Shown here: positions 16,551-26,153 of the stretch, one piece after another
Layout of the letters: each line of letters starts with the position of its first letter
Position numbering within the stretch: position 1 is the first letter of the stretch
NCBI GenBank assembly: GCA_043808585.1
Contig: JAZDES010000221.1
Coordinates: 1-64,000, forward strand
Direction of reading: 5' to 3'
DNA length: 64,000 nt
Source of the DNA: CAYVMN01 sp043808585
Lineage (GTDB): Bacteria; Desulfobacterota; DSM-4660; Desulfatiglandales; Desulfatiglandaceae
Translations under genes and position numbers: made by a program
The notes under the pieces: model-generated
What the model was told of the DNA's origin: nothing
The model's input: the letters and a program-made list of their open reading frames with translations, nothing else
The model's database searches: none

Positions 16551-18278
16551 ATGCGATATTCCAAGTATTTCCTTCCAACCTATAGAGAGATTCCTTCAGA
16601 GGCTGAGGTGATCAGCCATCAATTAATGTTAAGGGCAGGTATGATCAGGAAACTGACAGCCGGTATCTATACATATCTCCCCATAGGCCTAAAGTCCATA
16701 AAGAAAGTGGAGAATATTATCAGGGAAGAGATGAACCGTGCCGGTGCCATAGAGCTGTTGATGCCGGCTGTCCAGCCGGGAGAGCTCTGGCAGGAAAGTG
16801 GGAGATGGGAGTATTATGGTCGGGAGCTTTTGAGATTCAAAGACCGGCACTCTCGAGAGGCATGTCTCGGTCCGACGCACGAGGAAGTCATCACAGACCT
16901 GGTGAGGAGGGAGATCCAATCATACAAACAGATGCCAGTGAACTTCTATCAAATCCAGACCAAGTTCAGGGACGAGATCCGCCCCCGTTTCGGAGTGATG
17001 CGAGCACGTGAGTTTATAATGAAAGACGCTTATAGCTTTGATGTGGACGAAGAGGGTGCAAACCGAAGCTATGGGGCCATGTATGAGGCATACAGCAGGA
17101 TCTTTCAGAGGTGCGGGCTCAGATTCAGGGCCGTGGAGGCAGATACGGGTGCTATTGGCGGGAGTTATTCCCACGAGTTTATGGTGCTGGCCGAGACAGG
17201 CGAAGATCAGATGATCAACTGTACAAGGTGCAGCTATGCGGCCAACCTGGAAAGGGCCGAGATCAGGCAAGGGGAAGACCTTACTGAGGCCGATAATGCC
17301 CTGATGGAGCCTTTAGAAGAGGTGGATACCCCCGGGATGAGGAGCGTCCAAGAGGTGACATCATTTCTGGGAATTTCTGAGGACCAGCTCATCAAGACCC
17401 TTATCTTAGTGGTTGACGGTCAGGCGGTCGCCGCCCTGGTGAGAGGGGATCATGAGCTGAACGAGGCCAAACTTAAGAATGTGCTAGGCGCCCAAATGGT
17501 GGAACTGGCAAGCCCTGAAATGGTGGCAGATACCACGGGCGCTCCTATGGGTTTTGCCGGTCCTGTGGGACTCAAGATCAAGATGGTGGCCGACATTGCA
17601 GTTCAAGGCATGAGGAATTTCGTAACCGGGGGAAATAAGAATGACCTCCACCTCATGAACGTAAACATGGGCAGAGACTTCAGTGTAGATTGTTTTGGCG
17701 ACCTGCGAACGATAACGCCGAATGACCCCTGTCCAAGGTGTGGGGGGGAGATAGGGTTTGGGAGGGGAATTGAGGTCGGACATATTTTCAAATTGGGTAC
17801 AAAATATAGCAAGGCCCTGAGGGCAGTCTTTCTTGATGAGCAAGGAAAGGAGAGGCCCATTATTATGGGGTGTTACGGCATAGGGGTCGGAAGAACCGTA
17901 GCAGCGGCCATCGAACAGAATCACGACAAGGATGGCATCATTTTCCCTATCCCCATATCACCATTTGAAGTGACCATACTCCCCCTTCAGATGCATGATG
18001 GAGCGGTGCTTGAGGCAGCCGAGAAGATCTATAGGGGACTCTTGGAACGCGAGCTCGACGTACTCCTGGATGACAGGGATGAAAGGGCAGGGGTAAAGTT
18101 CAAGGATGCGGACCTGGTCGGTATACCGGTTAGGGTGACCGTAGGATCAAGGAAGGTCAGGGACGGACAAATGGAGATAAAGCTCAGATCTCAACGCGAA
18201 AGCCTGAATGTGCCCGTTGGAGATGCCACGGGTATCATAGAAGGAAAAGTCAAAGAACTATATGATTCGCTTAAATGA
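16551..18278 (+). CDS. proS: Prolyl-tRNA synthetase (bacterial type with editing domain)
   Basis: A 575-residue class II aminoacyl-tRNA synthetase charging tRNA-Pro. Motif 1 is around AGMIRKLTAGIYTYLPIG, motif 2 FRDEIRPRFGVMRAREFIMKDAYSFD, and motif 3 GCYGIGVGRTVAA. The INS editing domain (residues about 225-390, KTLILVVDGQAVAALVRGDHELNEAK) is present, as usual in the bacterial long form. The start at ATG 16551 matches the family MRYSKYFLPT; TTG 16542 is an alternative. The end overlaps rel by 17 bases. Confidence 0.96.
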   Translation: MRYSKYFLPTYREIPSEAEVISHQLMLRAGMIRKLTAGIYTYLPIGLKSIKKVENIIREEMNRAGAIELLMPAVQPGELWQESGRWEYYGRELLRFKDRHSREACLGPTHEEVITDLVRREIQSYKQMPVNFYQIQTKFRDEIRPRFGVMRAREFIMKDAYSFDVDEEGANRSYGAMYEAYSRIFQRCGLRFRAVEADTGAIGGSYSHEFMVLAETGEDQMINCTRCSYAANLERAEIRQGEDLTEADNALMEPLEEVDTPGMRSVQEVTSFLGISEDQLIKTLILVVDGQAVAALVRGDHELNEAKLKNVLGAQMVELASPEMVADTTGAPMGFAGPVGLKIKMVADIAVQGMRNFVTGGNKNDLHLMNVNMGRDFSVDCFGDLRTITPNDPCPRCGGEIGFGRGIEVGHIFKLGTKYSKALRAVFLDEQGKERPIIMGCYGIGVGRTVAAAIEQNHDKDGIIFPIPISPFEVTILPLQMHDGAVLEAAEKIYRGLLERELDVLLDDRDERAGVKFKDADLVGIPVRVTVGSRKVRDGQMEIKLRSQRESLNVPVGDATGIIEGKVKELYDSLK

Positions 18279-20403
18279 CATTACAGAACAGATTCTCAAC
18301 TATCACCAAAATGCAAATATCGAGCTGGTTGAAAAGGCCTATGTCTATTCGGCCAAGGCCCACCAGGGCCAGATTCGGCTTTCTGGAGAACCCTACCTCT
18401 CTCACCCGCTGGAAGTTGCATTCATCCTCGCCCAAATGAAGATGGATGTGGTGTGTCTCGTGGCTGGGCTCCTCCATGATACCTTAGAGGATACTGATGC
18501 GGGGATAGAGGAAATAGCCCGCCTTTTTGGTGAAGAAACCGCCAATATCGTCAATGGGGTCACCAATATCAGCAAGATGCAGTTTACAAGCCACAAGGAG
18601 CGCCAGGCCGAGAATGTCAGGAAAATGATCCTTGCCATGTCCACGGACATTCGAGTCATTCTTGTCAAATTGGCGGATCGGCTTCACAATATGCGGACGT
18701 TGGGTTACCAACCCCCCGAAAAACAGCGGAGAATCGCTGAGGAGACCTTGGAGATCTATGCCCCTTTAGCAGGCAGAATGGGGATTTTTTGGATAAAATC
18801 CAGGCTGGAAGACCTCTGTCTGTATTATCTCGAGCCCGAGATCTATGAGAAGATAAAGACCGAGATAGCCCAGAGAAGGGATGAGAGGGAGAAATTTATC
18901 CGAGATGTTAAGGAACTCCTCTCCAAGAAACTACTCGAATTCGATATTGAAGCAACCATCAGTGGCAGGCACAAGCACTTTTACAGTATTTACAAGAAGA
19001 TGGTAGATCAGAACCTAACGGTCAAGCAGGTCTACGATGTCGTGGCATTCCGAGTAATCTTGAGGAACATAAAAGAATGTTATGAGGCACTTGGACACAT
19101 ACACTCCATGTGGAAACCGGTCCCTGGGCGTTTTAAGGATTATATCTCTGTTCCAAAGGCGAACATGTACCAGTCACTGCACACCACCGTAATCGGACCA
19201 TTAGGACAGAGGATGGAGGTGCAAATCCGGACCTGGGAGATGGACAGGGTTGATGAGGAAGGGATAGCGGCCCACTGGAAATACAAGGAAGGCGCGTTAG
19301 CAAGCAAGGCCGACGAAGAACAGTTCTCGTGGCTCCGCCAACTACTGGAATGGCAGCGAAGCCTCAAGGACCCTGCAGAATTCCTGGATAGTGTCAGGAT
19401 GGACCTATTTCCTGATGAGGTCTATGTCTTTACTCCCAAGGGAGAGGTGAAGGCATTTCCGAAGGGTGCCACCACGATCGATTTTGCATACAGCGTCCAC
19501 TCGGAGGTGGGGGAAAAGTGCACGGGAGCCCGGATAAACGGAAGAATGGTCCCCCTGCGATACGAACTAAGGAATGGGGATCTCGTAGAGATCATTACCT
19601 CCCCAAAACAGCATCCCAGCAGCGATTGGCTCAAATTTGTAAAGACTCCACGGGCAAAGACCAAGATCAGGCACTGGGTAAAGGCCCAGGAAAGAGAGGA
19701 AAGCATTAGCTTGGGTAAGGAAATCTTTGAGAAGACGCTTGCGCAGACGCATCTGAACCTGCCCAATATAATGAAAAACGACCAGGTCGCCGCCGTTGCG
19801 AAAGAATTCTCCTTTCAATCAGTAGAGGACCTGCTTGCCCAGATAGGCTTTGGCAAGGTTTCTGCAAGGCACGTGGTTGGGCGCCTCAAACCCATGCTGG
19901 GCATAAAGAAGGAAAAACCTCCCGGGATTGTGAGCAAGGTGGTGGGCCGCATAAAGCGGAGAAAGGTGGAGCACGGGATAAAGGTAAAAGGGATCAGTGA
20001 GATGTTGATTCGTTTCGCCAATTGCTGCCATCCAGTTCCAGGGGAAAAGGTCATCGGGTTCATGACACGGGGCAGGGGTATCACGGTCCACCATGAGGAG
20101 TGCAGACATATTGTTAACGCAGACCCCGAAAGATTGGTGGAGATCTCGTGGGAGGCCTCCCCGCATGATACCTATCTGGCGAAACTGAGAGTAACCAGTA
20201 TTGAGAGGAAGGGCGTCCTCGCAGATGTAAGCACCATTATGACTCAGAAGGATGCCAATATCGTCCACGCAGAAGTCAGAACGACAATGGACCAGAAAGG
20301 CATTGCCCTTTTTACTATCGAGGTGGAGGATTACAAGCAGCTTCAGGATATCATGGGCGCCATTAAAAAGGTAAGGAACGTTTTGGTTGTTGAGAGGCTT
20401 TGA
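18262..20403 (+). CDS. rel: Bifunctional (p)ppGpp synthetase/hydrolase (Rel/SpoT type)
   Basis: A 713-residue RelA/SpoT homologue making and degrading (p)ppGpp. The hydrolase HD domain is intact (GLLHDTLEDTDAG and LADRLHNMRT). In the synthetase domain the RFKDYISVPK loop gives the RxKD motif of bifunctional enzymes rather than the ExDD of RelA-only types, and EVQIRTWEMDRVDEEGIAAHWKYK follows. A TGS domain (DEVYVFTPKGEVKAFPKGATTIDFAY) and a C-terminal ACT domain (KADV-like SIERKGVLADVSTIM) complete the protein. Translationally coupled to proS. Confidence 0.95.
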   Translation: MIRLNDITEQILNYHQNANIELVEKAYVYSAKAHQGQIRLSGEPYLSHPLEVAFILAQMKMDVVCLVAGLLHDTLEDTDAGIEEIARLFGEETANIVNGVTNISKMQFTSHKERQAENVRKMILAMSTDIRVILVKLADRLHNMRTLGYQPPEKQRRIAEETLEIYAPLAGRMGIFWIKSRLEDLCLYYLEPEIYEKIKTEIAQRRDEREKFIRDVKELLSKKLLEFDIEATISGRHKHFYSIYKKMVDQNLTVKQVYDVVAFRVILRNIKECYEALGHIHSMWKPVPGRFKDYISVPKANMYQSLHTTVIGPLGQRMEVQIRTWEMDRVDEEGIAAHWKYKEGALASKADEEQFSWLRQLLEWQRSLKDPAEFLDSVRMDLFPDEVYVFTPKGEVKAFPKGATTIDFAYSVHSEVGEKCTGARINGRMVPLRYELRNGDLVEIITSPKQHPSSDWLKFVKTPRAKTKIRHWVKAQEREESISLGKEIFEKTLAQTHLNLPNIMKNDQVAAVAKEFSFQSVEDLLAQIGFGKVSARHVVGRLKPMLGIKKEKPPGIVSKVVGRIKRRKVEHGIKVKGISEMLIRFANCCHPVPGEKVIGFMTRGRGITVHHEECRHIVNADPERLVEISWEASPHDTYLAKLRVTSIERKGVLADVSTIMTQKDANIVHAEVRTTMDQKGIALFTIEVEDYKQLQDIMGAIKKVRNVLVVERL

Positions 20404-20415
20404 AAGATCGAAGGG

Positions 20416-20610
20416 TCAGCGCATGGGCTTCACAACCCGGCCTGATTTGATACAGCTTGTACAGGCCTTTATCCTCTTTGTCTGACCGTTTTGAACACAC
20501 CTTACCGTCTGAAGATTTGGGTACCAGCGTTTCTTTGTCTTGTTATGGGCATGGCTCACATTATATCCGACCGTTGGTCTCTTGCCACATATATCACAAA
20601 CTTTCGCCAT
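20416..20610 (-). CDS. rpmB: 50S ribosomal protein L28
   Basis: A 64-residue ribosomal protein. KVCDICGKRPTVGYNVSHAH with the zinc-type Cys pair, then KKRWYPNLQTVR and a second pair in ACTSCIKSGRV, is the standard Cys-plus L28. It faces rel tail-to-tail with 12 bases between. Confidence 0.96.
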   Translation of the reverse strand: MAKVCDICGKRPTVGYNVSHAHNKTKKRWYPNLQTVRCVQNGQTKRIKACTSCIKSGRVVKPMR

Positions 20611-20755
20611 TAGGCTGTCTCCTTCTCAAGCGGATATTTAAACTTTAATATTTAGCTTGTATTGAGAAAAATATCAAGCATTTTTTCGAGCGTGTCTGAA
20701 AAAGGGAAACCGTGCCCAGGTAAGCTGCCAGTAACCAATACGAAATTCATCAATC

Positions 20756-22279
20756 ATGCCATCTAACCGGACAATAGAATCAACTCGAAATTACTGGCAA
20801 AAAGACAAGGGAGGACTTTCCCCCGAGCTTAACCTTGTCCCAGGAGATCTCCATCACATCCACCTGATGGGTATATGCGGGACAGGGATGTCATCCCTTG
20901 CGGGGATGTTGAAACAAAACGGATTTCAGGTGACCGGTTCAGATCAAAACATTTACCCCCCCATCAGCACCTTGTTAGAGGGGTTGTCCATCCCTGTATT
21001 GAGTGGATACAGGCCGCAAAACTTGAAACCCAAGCCTGATCTGGTCGTGGTGGGAAATGTGATAACCCGGAACAATCCAGAGGCGCTGGAGCTTTCTCGT
21101 CTGGGACTCCCTTATGTCTCATTTGCTCAGGCAATCAGACACTTTGCATTAAAGGGAAAACGATCGGTCGTTGTCAGTGGCACCCATGGCAAAACCACGG
21201 TCTCCGCCGCAATCGCCTGGATCCTGGAAAGGACTGGGATGGACCCAGGGTTCATGATAGGAGGGATTCCACGGGCATTTCAGAAGAACTTCAAAATGGG
21301 AAAAGGAACCTATTTTGTCATCGAGGGGGATGAGTACGATACGGCATTTTTTGACAAAGGCCCTAAGTTCTTGCATTACAACCCGTGGGTGACCATTCTT
21401 ACCAGCATAGAATTTGATCATGCCGATATCTACCGTGACCTGGATCATGTTGTGGAAAGCTTTAGGAAATTGATCGCTTTTACTCCCACGGAAGGGCTTA
21501 TCATTGGAAACAGTGATGACCCCATGGTGGCGCAAGAAATTCGGGGGACAAGATGCCCTGTGATCACCTATGGCCTGTCCGGTGAACCGGGATGGAAGGC
21601 CGTTGATATTTCCGTTGGAGAGGATTTTACTTCCTTCAGGGTAATTGCCAAGGGGGAAGAATATGCAAGTTTTCTGACTCCCCTATACGGGAATTACAAT
21701 ATATCCAATCTGCTCTCCGTTGTGGTCTTGGCCGACTTCCTTGGGATCCCCAAAACAATCGTTCATGAGGCCTTGAAGGATTTTACAGGGGTCAGGCGAA
21801 GGCAGGAGATCGTCGGCAAGGAGCGAGGAATTCTCGTCCTGGATGATTTCGCTCATCATCCCTCGGCGGTCAAAGAGACCGTCACGGCGGTGAGGGAAAA
21901 ATATAGAGGACGAAGATTAATCGCTGTGTTTGAACCCAGATCTAACTCCAGCCGGAGAAATGTCTTTCAAGATCGATATGCGTCATCGTTTGACAACGCA
22001 GATCTTGTCATGATCCCGGAACCCCCTCTGATGGAAAAGATACCGGCAGACAAAAGGTTTTCCTCCCAGCGGCTGGTAGAGGACCTGAGAAAAAAAAGCC
22101 TCAAAGCGCACTATTTTCCGACCACTGATCGCCTCCTGGAGGCCTTGATGACAGAGGTTCGGTCGGGAGACGTTGTCCTGTTCATGTCCAACGGTGGGTT
22201 TGATAACCTGCCGGAAAGATTAGTGGGGGGTCTACACGAATTCCCCCTAACCCTGTCAGAGCGACAGCTCAATTCTTAG
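20756..22279 (+). CDS. mpl: UDP-N-acetylmuramate:tripeptide ligase (Mpl)
   Basis: A 507-residue Mur ligase that re-attaches recycled murein tripeptide to UDP-MurNAc. The N-terminal Rossmann domain reads HIHLMGICGTGMSSLAGML, the P-loop is VVSGTHGKTTVSAAIAW, and the catalytic and metal residues lie in EGDEYDTAFFDKGPK and DDFAHHPSAV; PRSNSSRRN is the Mpl-specific C-terminal motif. The glycine-rich starting motif and the DEYDTAFFDK string separate it from MurC. It converges on the regulator gene at 22322. Confidence 0.93.
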   Translation: MPSNRTIESTRNYWQKDKGGLSPELNLVPGDLHHIHLMGICGTGMSSLAGMLKQNGFQVTGSDQNIYPPISTLLEGLSIPVLSGYRPQNLKPKPDLVVVGNVITRNNPEALELSRLGLPYVSFAQAIRHFALKGKRSVVVSGTHGKTTVSAAIAWILERTGMDPGFMIGGIPRAFQKNFKMGKGTYFVIEGDEYDTAFFDKGPKFLHYNPWVTILTSIEFDHADIYRDLDHVVESFRKLIAFTPTEGLIIGNSDDPMVAQEIRGTRCPVITYGLSGEPGWKAVDISVGEDFTSFRVIAKGEEYASFLTPLYGNYNISNLLSVVVLADFLGIPKTIVHEALKDFTGVRRRQEIVGKERGILVLDDFAHHPSAVKETVTAVREKYRGRRLIAVFEPRSNSSRRNVFQDRYASSFDNADLVMIPEPPLMEKIPADKRFSSQRLVEDLRKKSLKAHYFPTTDRLLEALMTEVRSGDVVLFMSNGGFDNLPERLVGGLHEFPLTLSERQLNS

Positions 22280-22321
22280 AGGGACAATGAACATCCTGTA
22301 TAGACCCCCATGAGGATGTTG

Positions 22322-23695
22322 TTATTTTTCAAGGCCATATCTCTTCATTTTCCTCCAGAGGGAAACGCGGTCAATGCCCATAGTCTTGGCCGCCTTGGTC
22401 TTATTCCCTTCGCATTTTTCCAGTATCCATTGTATATAATGTTTCTCCTGATCTTCCAGGCTGGGAATGGCAGAACGGGTGCGGCGGTAGGTCTCTATGG
22501 AGAGATTTCGGATGTAATCAGGAAGGTCGGCGACGAGAATAGAGGTCCCGTTTTCCAGGGCAACGGCCCTTTCAACGACATTTTCCAATTCTCTCACATT
22601 TCCAGGCCAGCCGTATTGACATAGTAGGTCCATTGCCTCCCGTTCGATTTCTCGGATGTCTTTTTTCATGGCTTGAGTTTTTTGAGCCAAGAAATAATTA
22701 GCGAGCAAGGGAATATCCCCGTTCCGGTCCGCTAGGGGTGGAAGCTGAATGGTGATTACATTGAGGCGGTAAAAAAGATCCTGCCGAAAATAACCGTTTT
22801 TCACGTCTTCCTTGAGATCGCGGTGAGTTGCGGCGATGAAGCGTACATCCACGGGAATAGGGTCCACACCCCCTACACGGAGGAATGTCTTCTCCTGAAT
22901 GACTCGCAATAGCTTTACCTGCATGGTCAACGGCATGTCACCGATTTCATCCAAGAATACCGTTCCGCCATCCGCCACTTCTATCAATCCAGCTTTTTCT
23001 TTGGTGGCCCCGGTGAATGCGCCTTTTTCATGACCGAATAGTTCATTTGCCATCAACTCTTCCGTGAATGATCCACAATTAAATGCTATGAATCTTTTTT
23101 CCGAACGAGCGCTCAGATGATGTATCGCCTTCGCCACCAGCTCTTTCCCGGTTCCACTTTCGCCCAATATCAATACATTGATATCTGAGGAGGCAATCTG
23201 CTCAATGGTTTTTTGAACAGAGATCATTGCCTCGCTTTTCCCCACAATAAAGGGAACCCGTTGCATCTTTTTCAGCGACTCTTTCAGTTCAAGATTTTCC
23301 AGAAGGAGCCTGCGCTTAGTGAGGGCCTCTTTTACAATTTTACGGACCTCATCGATTTTATATGGTTTGGCAATATAATGATAAGCCCCCTCCTTCATGG
23401 CCTTTACCGCAGAATCAACGGTAGCATATCCCGTGATCATGATCACTTCCGTATGGGGCTGCAGTTCCCGGCTTTTCTCTAAAACCTGCATCCCACCCAC
23501 CTTCTCCATCTTGAGATCCGTAATGACCAGATCGAAGGTTTTTGAATTGAGCATTTCTAGGGCCTTCATTCCGTTATCCACAGAAATGACGCCATACCCC
23601 TCTTTTTTGAGGATATGCTCCAGATTCTTCCGTGCTATAGCCTCATCTTCCACAATAAGTATCATTTCTTCGGTATCTGCCAGCGCTCCTAACAT
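22322..23695 (-). CDS. NtrC-family sigma-54 response regulator (REC-AAA-HTH)
   Basis: A 457-residue regulator: receiver domain at residues 10-125 (VEDE, phospho-acceptor in LVITDLKMEKVGGM, MITGYAT, AKPYK), sigma-54 ATPase at about 145-380 (GESGTGKELVAKAIH Walker A, GAFTGA loop, FLDEIGDM Walker B), and a Fis-type HTH at the end (GNKTKAAKTMGIDRVSLWRKMKRYG). It is 47 bases downstream of its likely kinase gene. Its receiver is strikingly similar to that inserted in the Lon protease at 30.1 kb (both have TDLKMEKV-x-GM-x-VLEK and TEVIMITGYAT). Likely activates the sigma-54 promoters found at 29.8 and 33.8 kb, which is inference. Confidence 0.92.
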   Translation of the reverse strand: MLGALADTEEMILIVEDEAIARKNLEHILKKEGYGVISVDNGMKALEMLNSKTFDLVITDLKMEKVGGMQVLEKSRELQPHTEVIMITGYATVDSAVKAMKEGAYHYIAKPYKIDEVRKIVKEALTKRRLLLENLELKESLKKMQRVPFIVGKSEAMISVQKTIEQIASSDINVLILGESGTGKELVAKAIHHLSARSEKRFIAFNCGSFTEELMANELFGHEKGAFTGATKEKAGLIEVADGGTVFLDEIGDMPLTMQVKLLRVIQEKTFLRVGGVDPIPVDVRFIAATHRDLKEDVKNGYFRQDLFYRLNVITIQLPPLADRNGDIPLLANYFLAQKTQAMKKDIREIEREAMDLLCQYGWPGNVRELENVVERAVALENGTSILVADLPDYIRNLSIETYRRTRSAIPSLEDQEKHYIQWILEKCEGNKTKAAKTMGIDRVSLWRKMKRYGLEK

Positions 23696-23742
23696 TTGAG
23701 ACTCGTTACGATTCCAGAATAGGCAGGTGGAGTGGTACTATT

Positions 23743-25197
23743 TCAATTGCCGTCTCTTATCGTGCTTCTCGGATCATGAAGGTGAATAGGCAAAAAGACG
23801 GTAAATGTTGTGCCCCTATCTTGTTTACTTTCAACTTGTATTCGACCTCCATGTTGTTCAATAATGCCATGGGTTATAGAAAGGCCTAAACCGGTGCCTT
23901 TCCCCACCTCTTTGGTGGTGAAAAATGGATCAAAGATTTTTGAGAGATCTTCTTCACGTATTCCTTTACCACTATCTTGAACCCTAAAACAGAGCTCTCC
24001 TTTGACTTCGTTTTTGCAGGTATAGATCTTCAGGACTCCCCCGTTTTCCATGGCCTGAACACCATTGAGGATCAGGTTGACCAGGACCTGTTGGATTCGC
24101 CGAGGATCCAATTCTAACCGAATATCCTCCGGTACCTCAACCCTTAGTTCTACATTGGGCGGCATCTCACCCTTGATCAGTTTGAGGGTATCATCCACCA
24201 GGTCCTTAAAACGAACCTCTTTTAGGCTAAATGATCTTTCTCTGGAAAATTCGAGTAGTGCTTTTACAATATCCCTGGTCCTTTCTACCTGTTTTTCTGT
24301 TTCGACCAGTAGCTCTTTTTTGTATTCCAGGTTACCCTCTTCCAGTTCTTCGAGCAGGATTTGAACAGAAGTGGAGATGTTATTCAGGGGGTTGTTCAAT
24401 TCATGGGCTACACCTGAAGTTAAGGTCCCTAGAGAAGCCAACTTTTTGGCCTGTACAAGCTGTTCGTTGCGTTTGTTTAGTTCGTCGATCATATTGTTCA
24501 AGCTGTTCACCAGAGATTCAAATTCGTCTCCGGTAGATATGGGAGGTATATTCGCGTAATCTCCCACGGCGATCTTGTGAATGGCATCCTCAATAGACTT
24601 TAAGGGGCGATTGACATTGAAGATAAAAAAGAGGACAGCAAAGATAGATAGGACAAAAATTCCCAACAGGGCCAAAAAGTGATAATTCCTCGATTCCCTG
24701 ATGAGCTGATTCACATAGCGGCGCTCCTGGGTGAGGATGGCCTCCATATCCTCTGTAATTTTTTTGCCGACGCCTCTGATGATCTCTTGGTGCTGTGAAA
24801 AGCCCTTAATCAGATCTTGGCTGATCTCGGGGGAGCCCCTTAGCTGATGGAGTTTGAGTAGAGTGGACAGGGCCTTTTCGTATTTTCGAAGGTCATCGAG
24901 TCTTTCTTCCAGATTCTTTGAGAGGGTGAACCGGCCATAATCGTGAATGATGTTGGTCAGTTTTTGTTCTCCCTTGCGCGCATAAGATAAGGCTTCTTCC
25001 AGATTCTTAGGTTCCATATAGAGGAAATAGTTTTTCTCGTATCGACGGGCCTCAAGAATAGTATTGAAAAGGTCATCTTTCTTTTCCAAAATCCGAAGTT
25101 TTTGATTCAGGAGGTGGTGTTTATAGTAGTTCAAAAACCACATGGATCCACCAAGGATCAGGAAAAGCGAGATAGCGATAATGATCTTTTTTCTCAT
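23743..25197 (-). CDS. Membrane sensor histidine kinase (HAMP, HisKA, HATPase)
   Basis: A 484-residue kinase. A first membrane segment (KKIIIAISLFLILGGSMWFL) is followed by an all-helical sensor region (residues about 30-170), a second segment (FLALLGIFVLSIFAVLFFIF), HAMP (NRPLKSIEDAIHKIAVGDY), a phospho-acceptor His in TSGVAHELNNPLNNISTS, and an intact ATPase (NLILNGVQAME, DSGKGI, FFTTKEVGKGTGLGL). The frame is open to TTG 25263, but ATG 25197 places the first membrane segment at the N-terminus. It lies between the cytidylate-kinase-like gene and the sigma-54 regulator and is its probable partner. Confidence 0.88.
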   Translation of the reverse strand: MRKKIIIAISLFLILGGSMWFLNYYKHHLLNQKLRILEKKDDLFNTILEARRYEKNYFLYMEPKNLEEALSYARKGEQKLTNIIHDYGRFTLSKNLEERLDDLRKYEKALSTLLKLHQLRGSPEISQDLIKGFSQHQEIIRGVGKKITEDMEAILTQERRYVNQLIRESRNYHFLALLGIFVLSIFAVLFFIFNVNRPLKSIEDAIHKIAVGDYANIPPISTGDEFESLVNSLNNMIDELNKRNEQLVQAKKLASLGTLTSGVAHELNNPLNNISTSVQILLEELEEGNLEYKKELLVETEKQVERTRDIVKALLEFSRERSFSLKEVRFKDLVDDTLKLIKGEMPPNVELRVEVPEDIRLELDPRRIQQVLVNLILNGVQAMENGGVLKIYTCKNEVKGELCFRVQDSGKGIREEDLSKIFDPFFTTKEVGKGTGLGLSITHGIIEQHGGRIQVESKQDRGTTFTVFLPIHLHDPRSTIRDGN

Positions 25198-25266
25198 ACT
25201 GAGCTTTATATTTGACCCTTGTAGCTTCTGCAAACAGTCATGGACTGATTTCACTAAAGGCAATTA

Positions 25267-26127
25267 TCAATAATAATAGGGGAGGTCAATATCGCATATG
25301 GCGTCTTTAACGCCCGGGATCTTTTTCACGATTTGCAATATCTCCTTGGTCAAATCCTCTCTGATCTTTTCGCTAACTTGATCCTGCAAATTTGGGCTGG
25401 CAAAACCCGTTTTTTTGAGCCTCTGGGCCTTGACATGGATATGGACCACGCCATCATTTGCAGTCACTTCCGCTTCACAGACCTCTTGAATACCGGCCTG
25501 CACATGGCTACTCATGGCGAGATTATGGATAGCCTTTTCTGAATCCGAAGTTGCCTTGTAGGTATCACTTCTTGCTGCTGTGCAGATGATCTCGCAGGCA
25601 TCCCGAAGCGTCAACCTCCCTATGCCTATATGCAAAACCATATCGTATAAGACTGGGTCACTCATATCGGCCTTAAAAAAATAGTGATTCCAATCAGCCC
25701 GTTCCCTGTCTTCCCTTTCAATAAATTTTATGGCTTCATCTCTGGATATATTCCTGTTTTTCTGTAGGAGAGCGATCCGGTCTTCCACTTCGGCAATCAC
25801 CCGCACCTTCAGTACATGGGAGATTCCTGGAATGAGAACATGCCCTGCATAGCCATGATAGACGACGCTATCCTTCTTCACATGTTCCAGCAAGGCTGCC
25901 TGGATGCAAGACAGAAACTTGTCCCTGGCGTGGGTTATTTTCTCTAAGATCGTAGGGGCATCATGAATGGAAGCCATCAGTTTCGCATCAGGGATATGAA
26001 AAAACTGAGAGGCCTCATCAATGACGACCTCCTGGCTCACACATTCGTAATTAAGGGTCCCCGCCACTCTCTCAGCGATCTCCTGACCATGGCTGAAACA
26101 TCCCCGCGAAATCGTTATTATCGCCAT
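25267..26127 (-). CDS. Cytidylate-kinase-like family protein
   Basis: A 286-residue protein of the cytidylate-kinase-2 type. It opens with a variant P-loop strand (IITISRGCFSHGQEIAERVA) where the classical Lys is absent, and has a LID-like segment RNISRDEAIKFIEREDRERADWNHYFF typical of this family, which often sits next to transporters and two-component genes in anaerobes. The last 90 residues form a separate small alpha/beta domain (NDGVVHIHVKAQRLKK...IVKKIPGVKDAICDID) like a BON or ferredoxin-like fold. Good AAGGAGG site. Probable nucleotide or phosphoprotein sensor between the SLC13 permease and the kinase. Confidence 0.75.
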   Translation of the reverse strand: MAIITISRGCFSHGQEIAERVAGTLNYECVSQEVVIDEASQFFHIPDAKLMASIHDAPTILEKITHARDKFLSCIQAALLEHVKKDSVVYHGYAGHVLIPGISHVLKVRVIAEVEDRIALLQKNRNISRDEAIKFIEREDRERADWNHYFFKADMSDPVLYDMVLHIGIGRLTLRDACEIICTAARSDTYKATSDSEKAIHNLAMSSHVQAGIQEVCEAEVTANDGVVHIHVKAQRLKKTGFASPNLQDQVSEKIREDLTKEILQIVKKIPGVKDAICDIDLPYYY

Positions 26128-26153
26128 AGACGCCTCCTTGCCAATTCTCTATA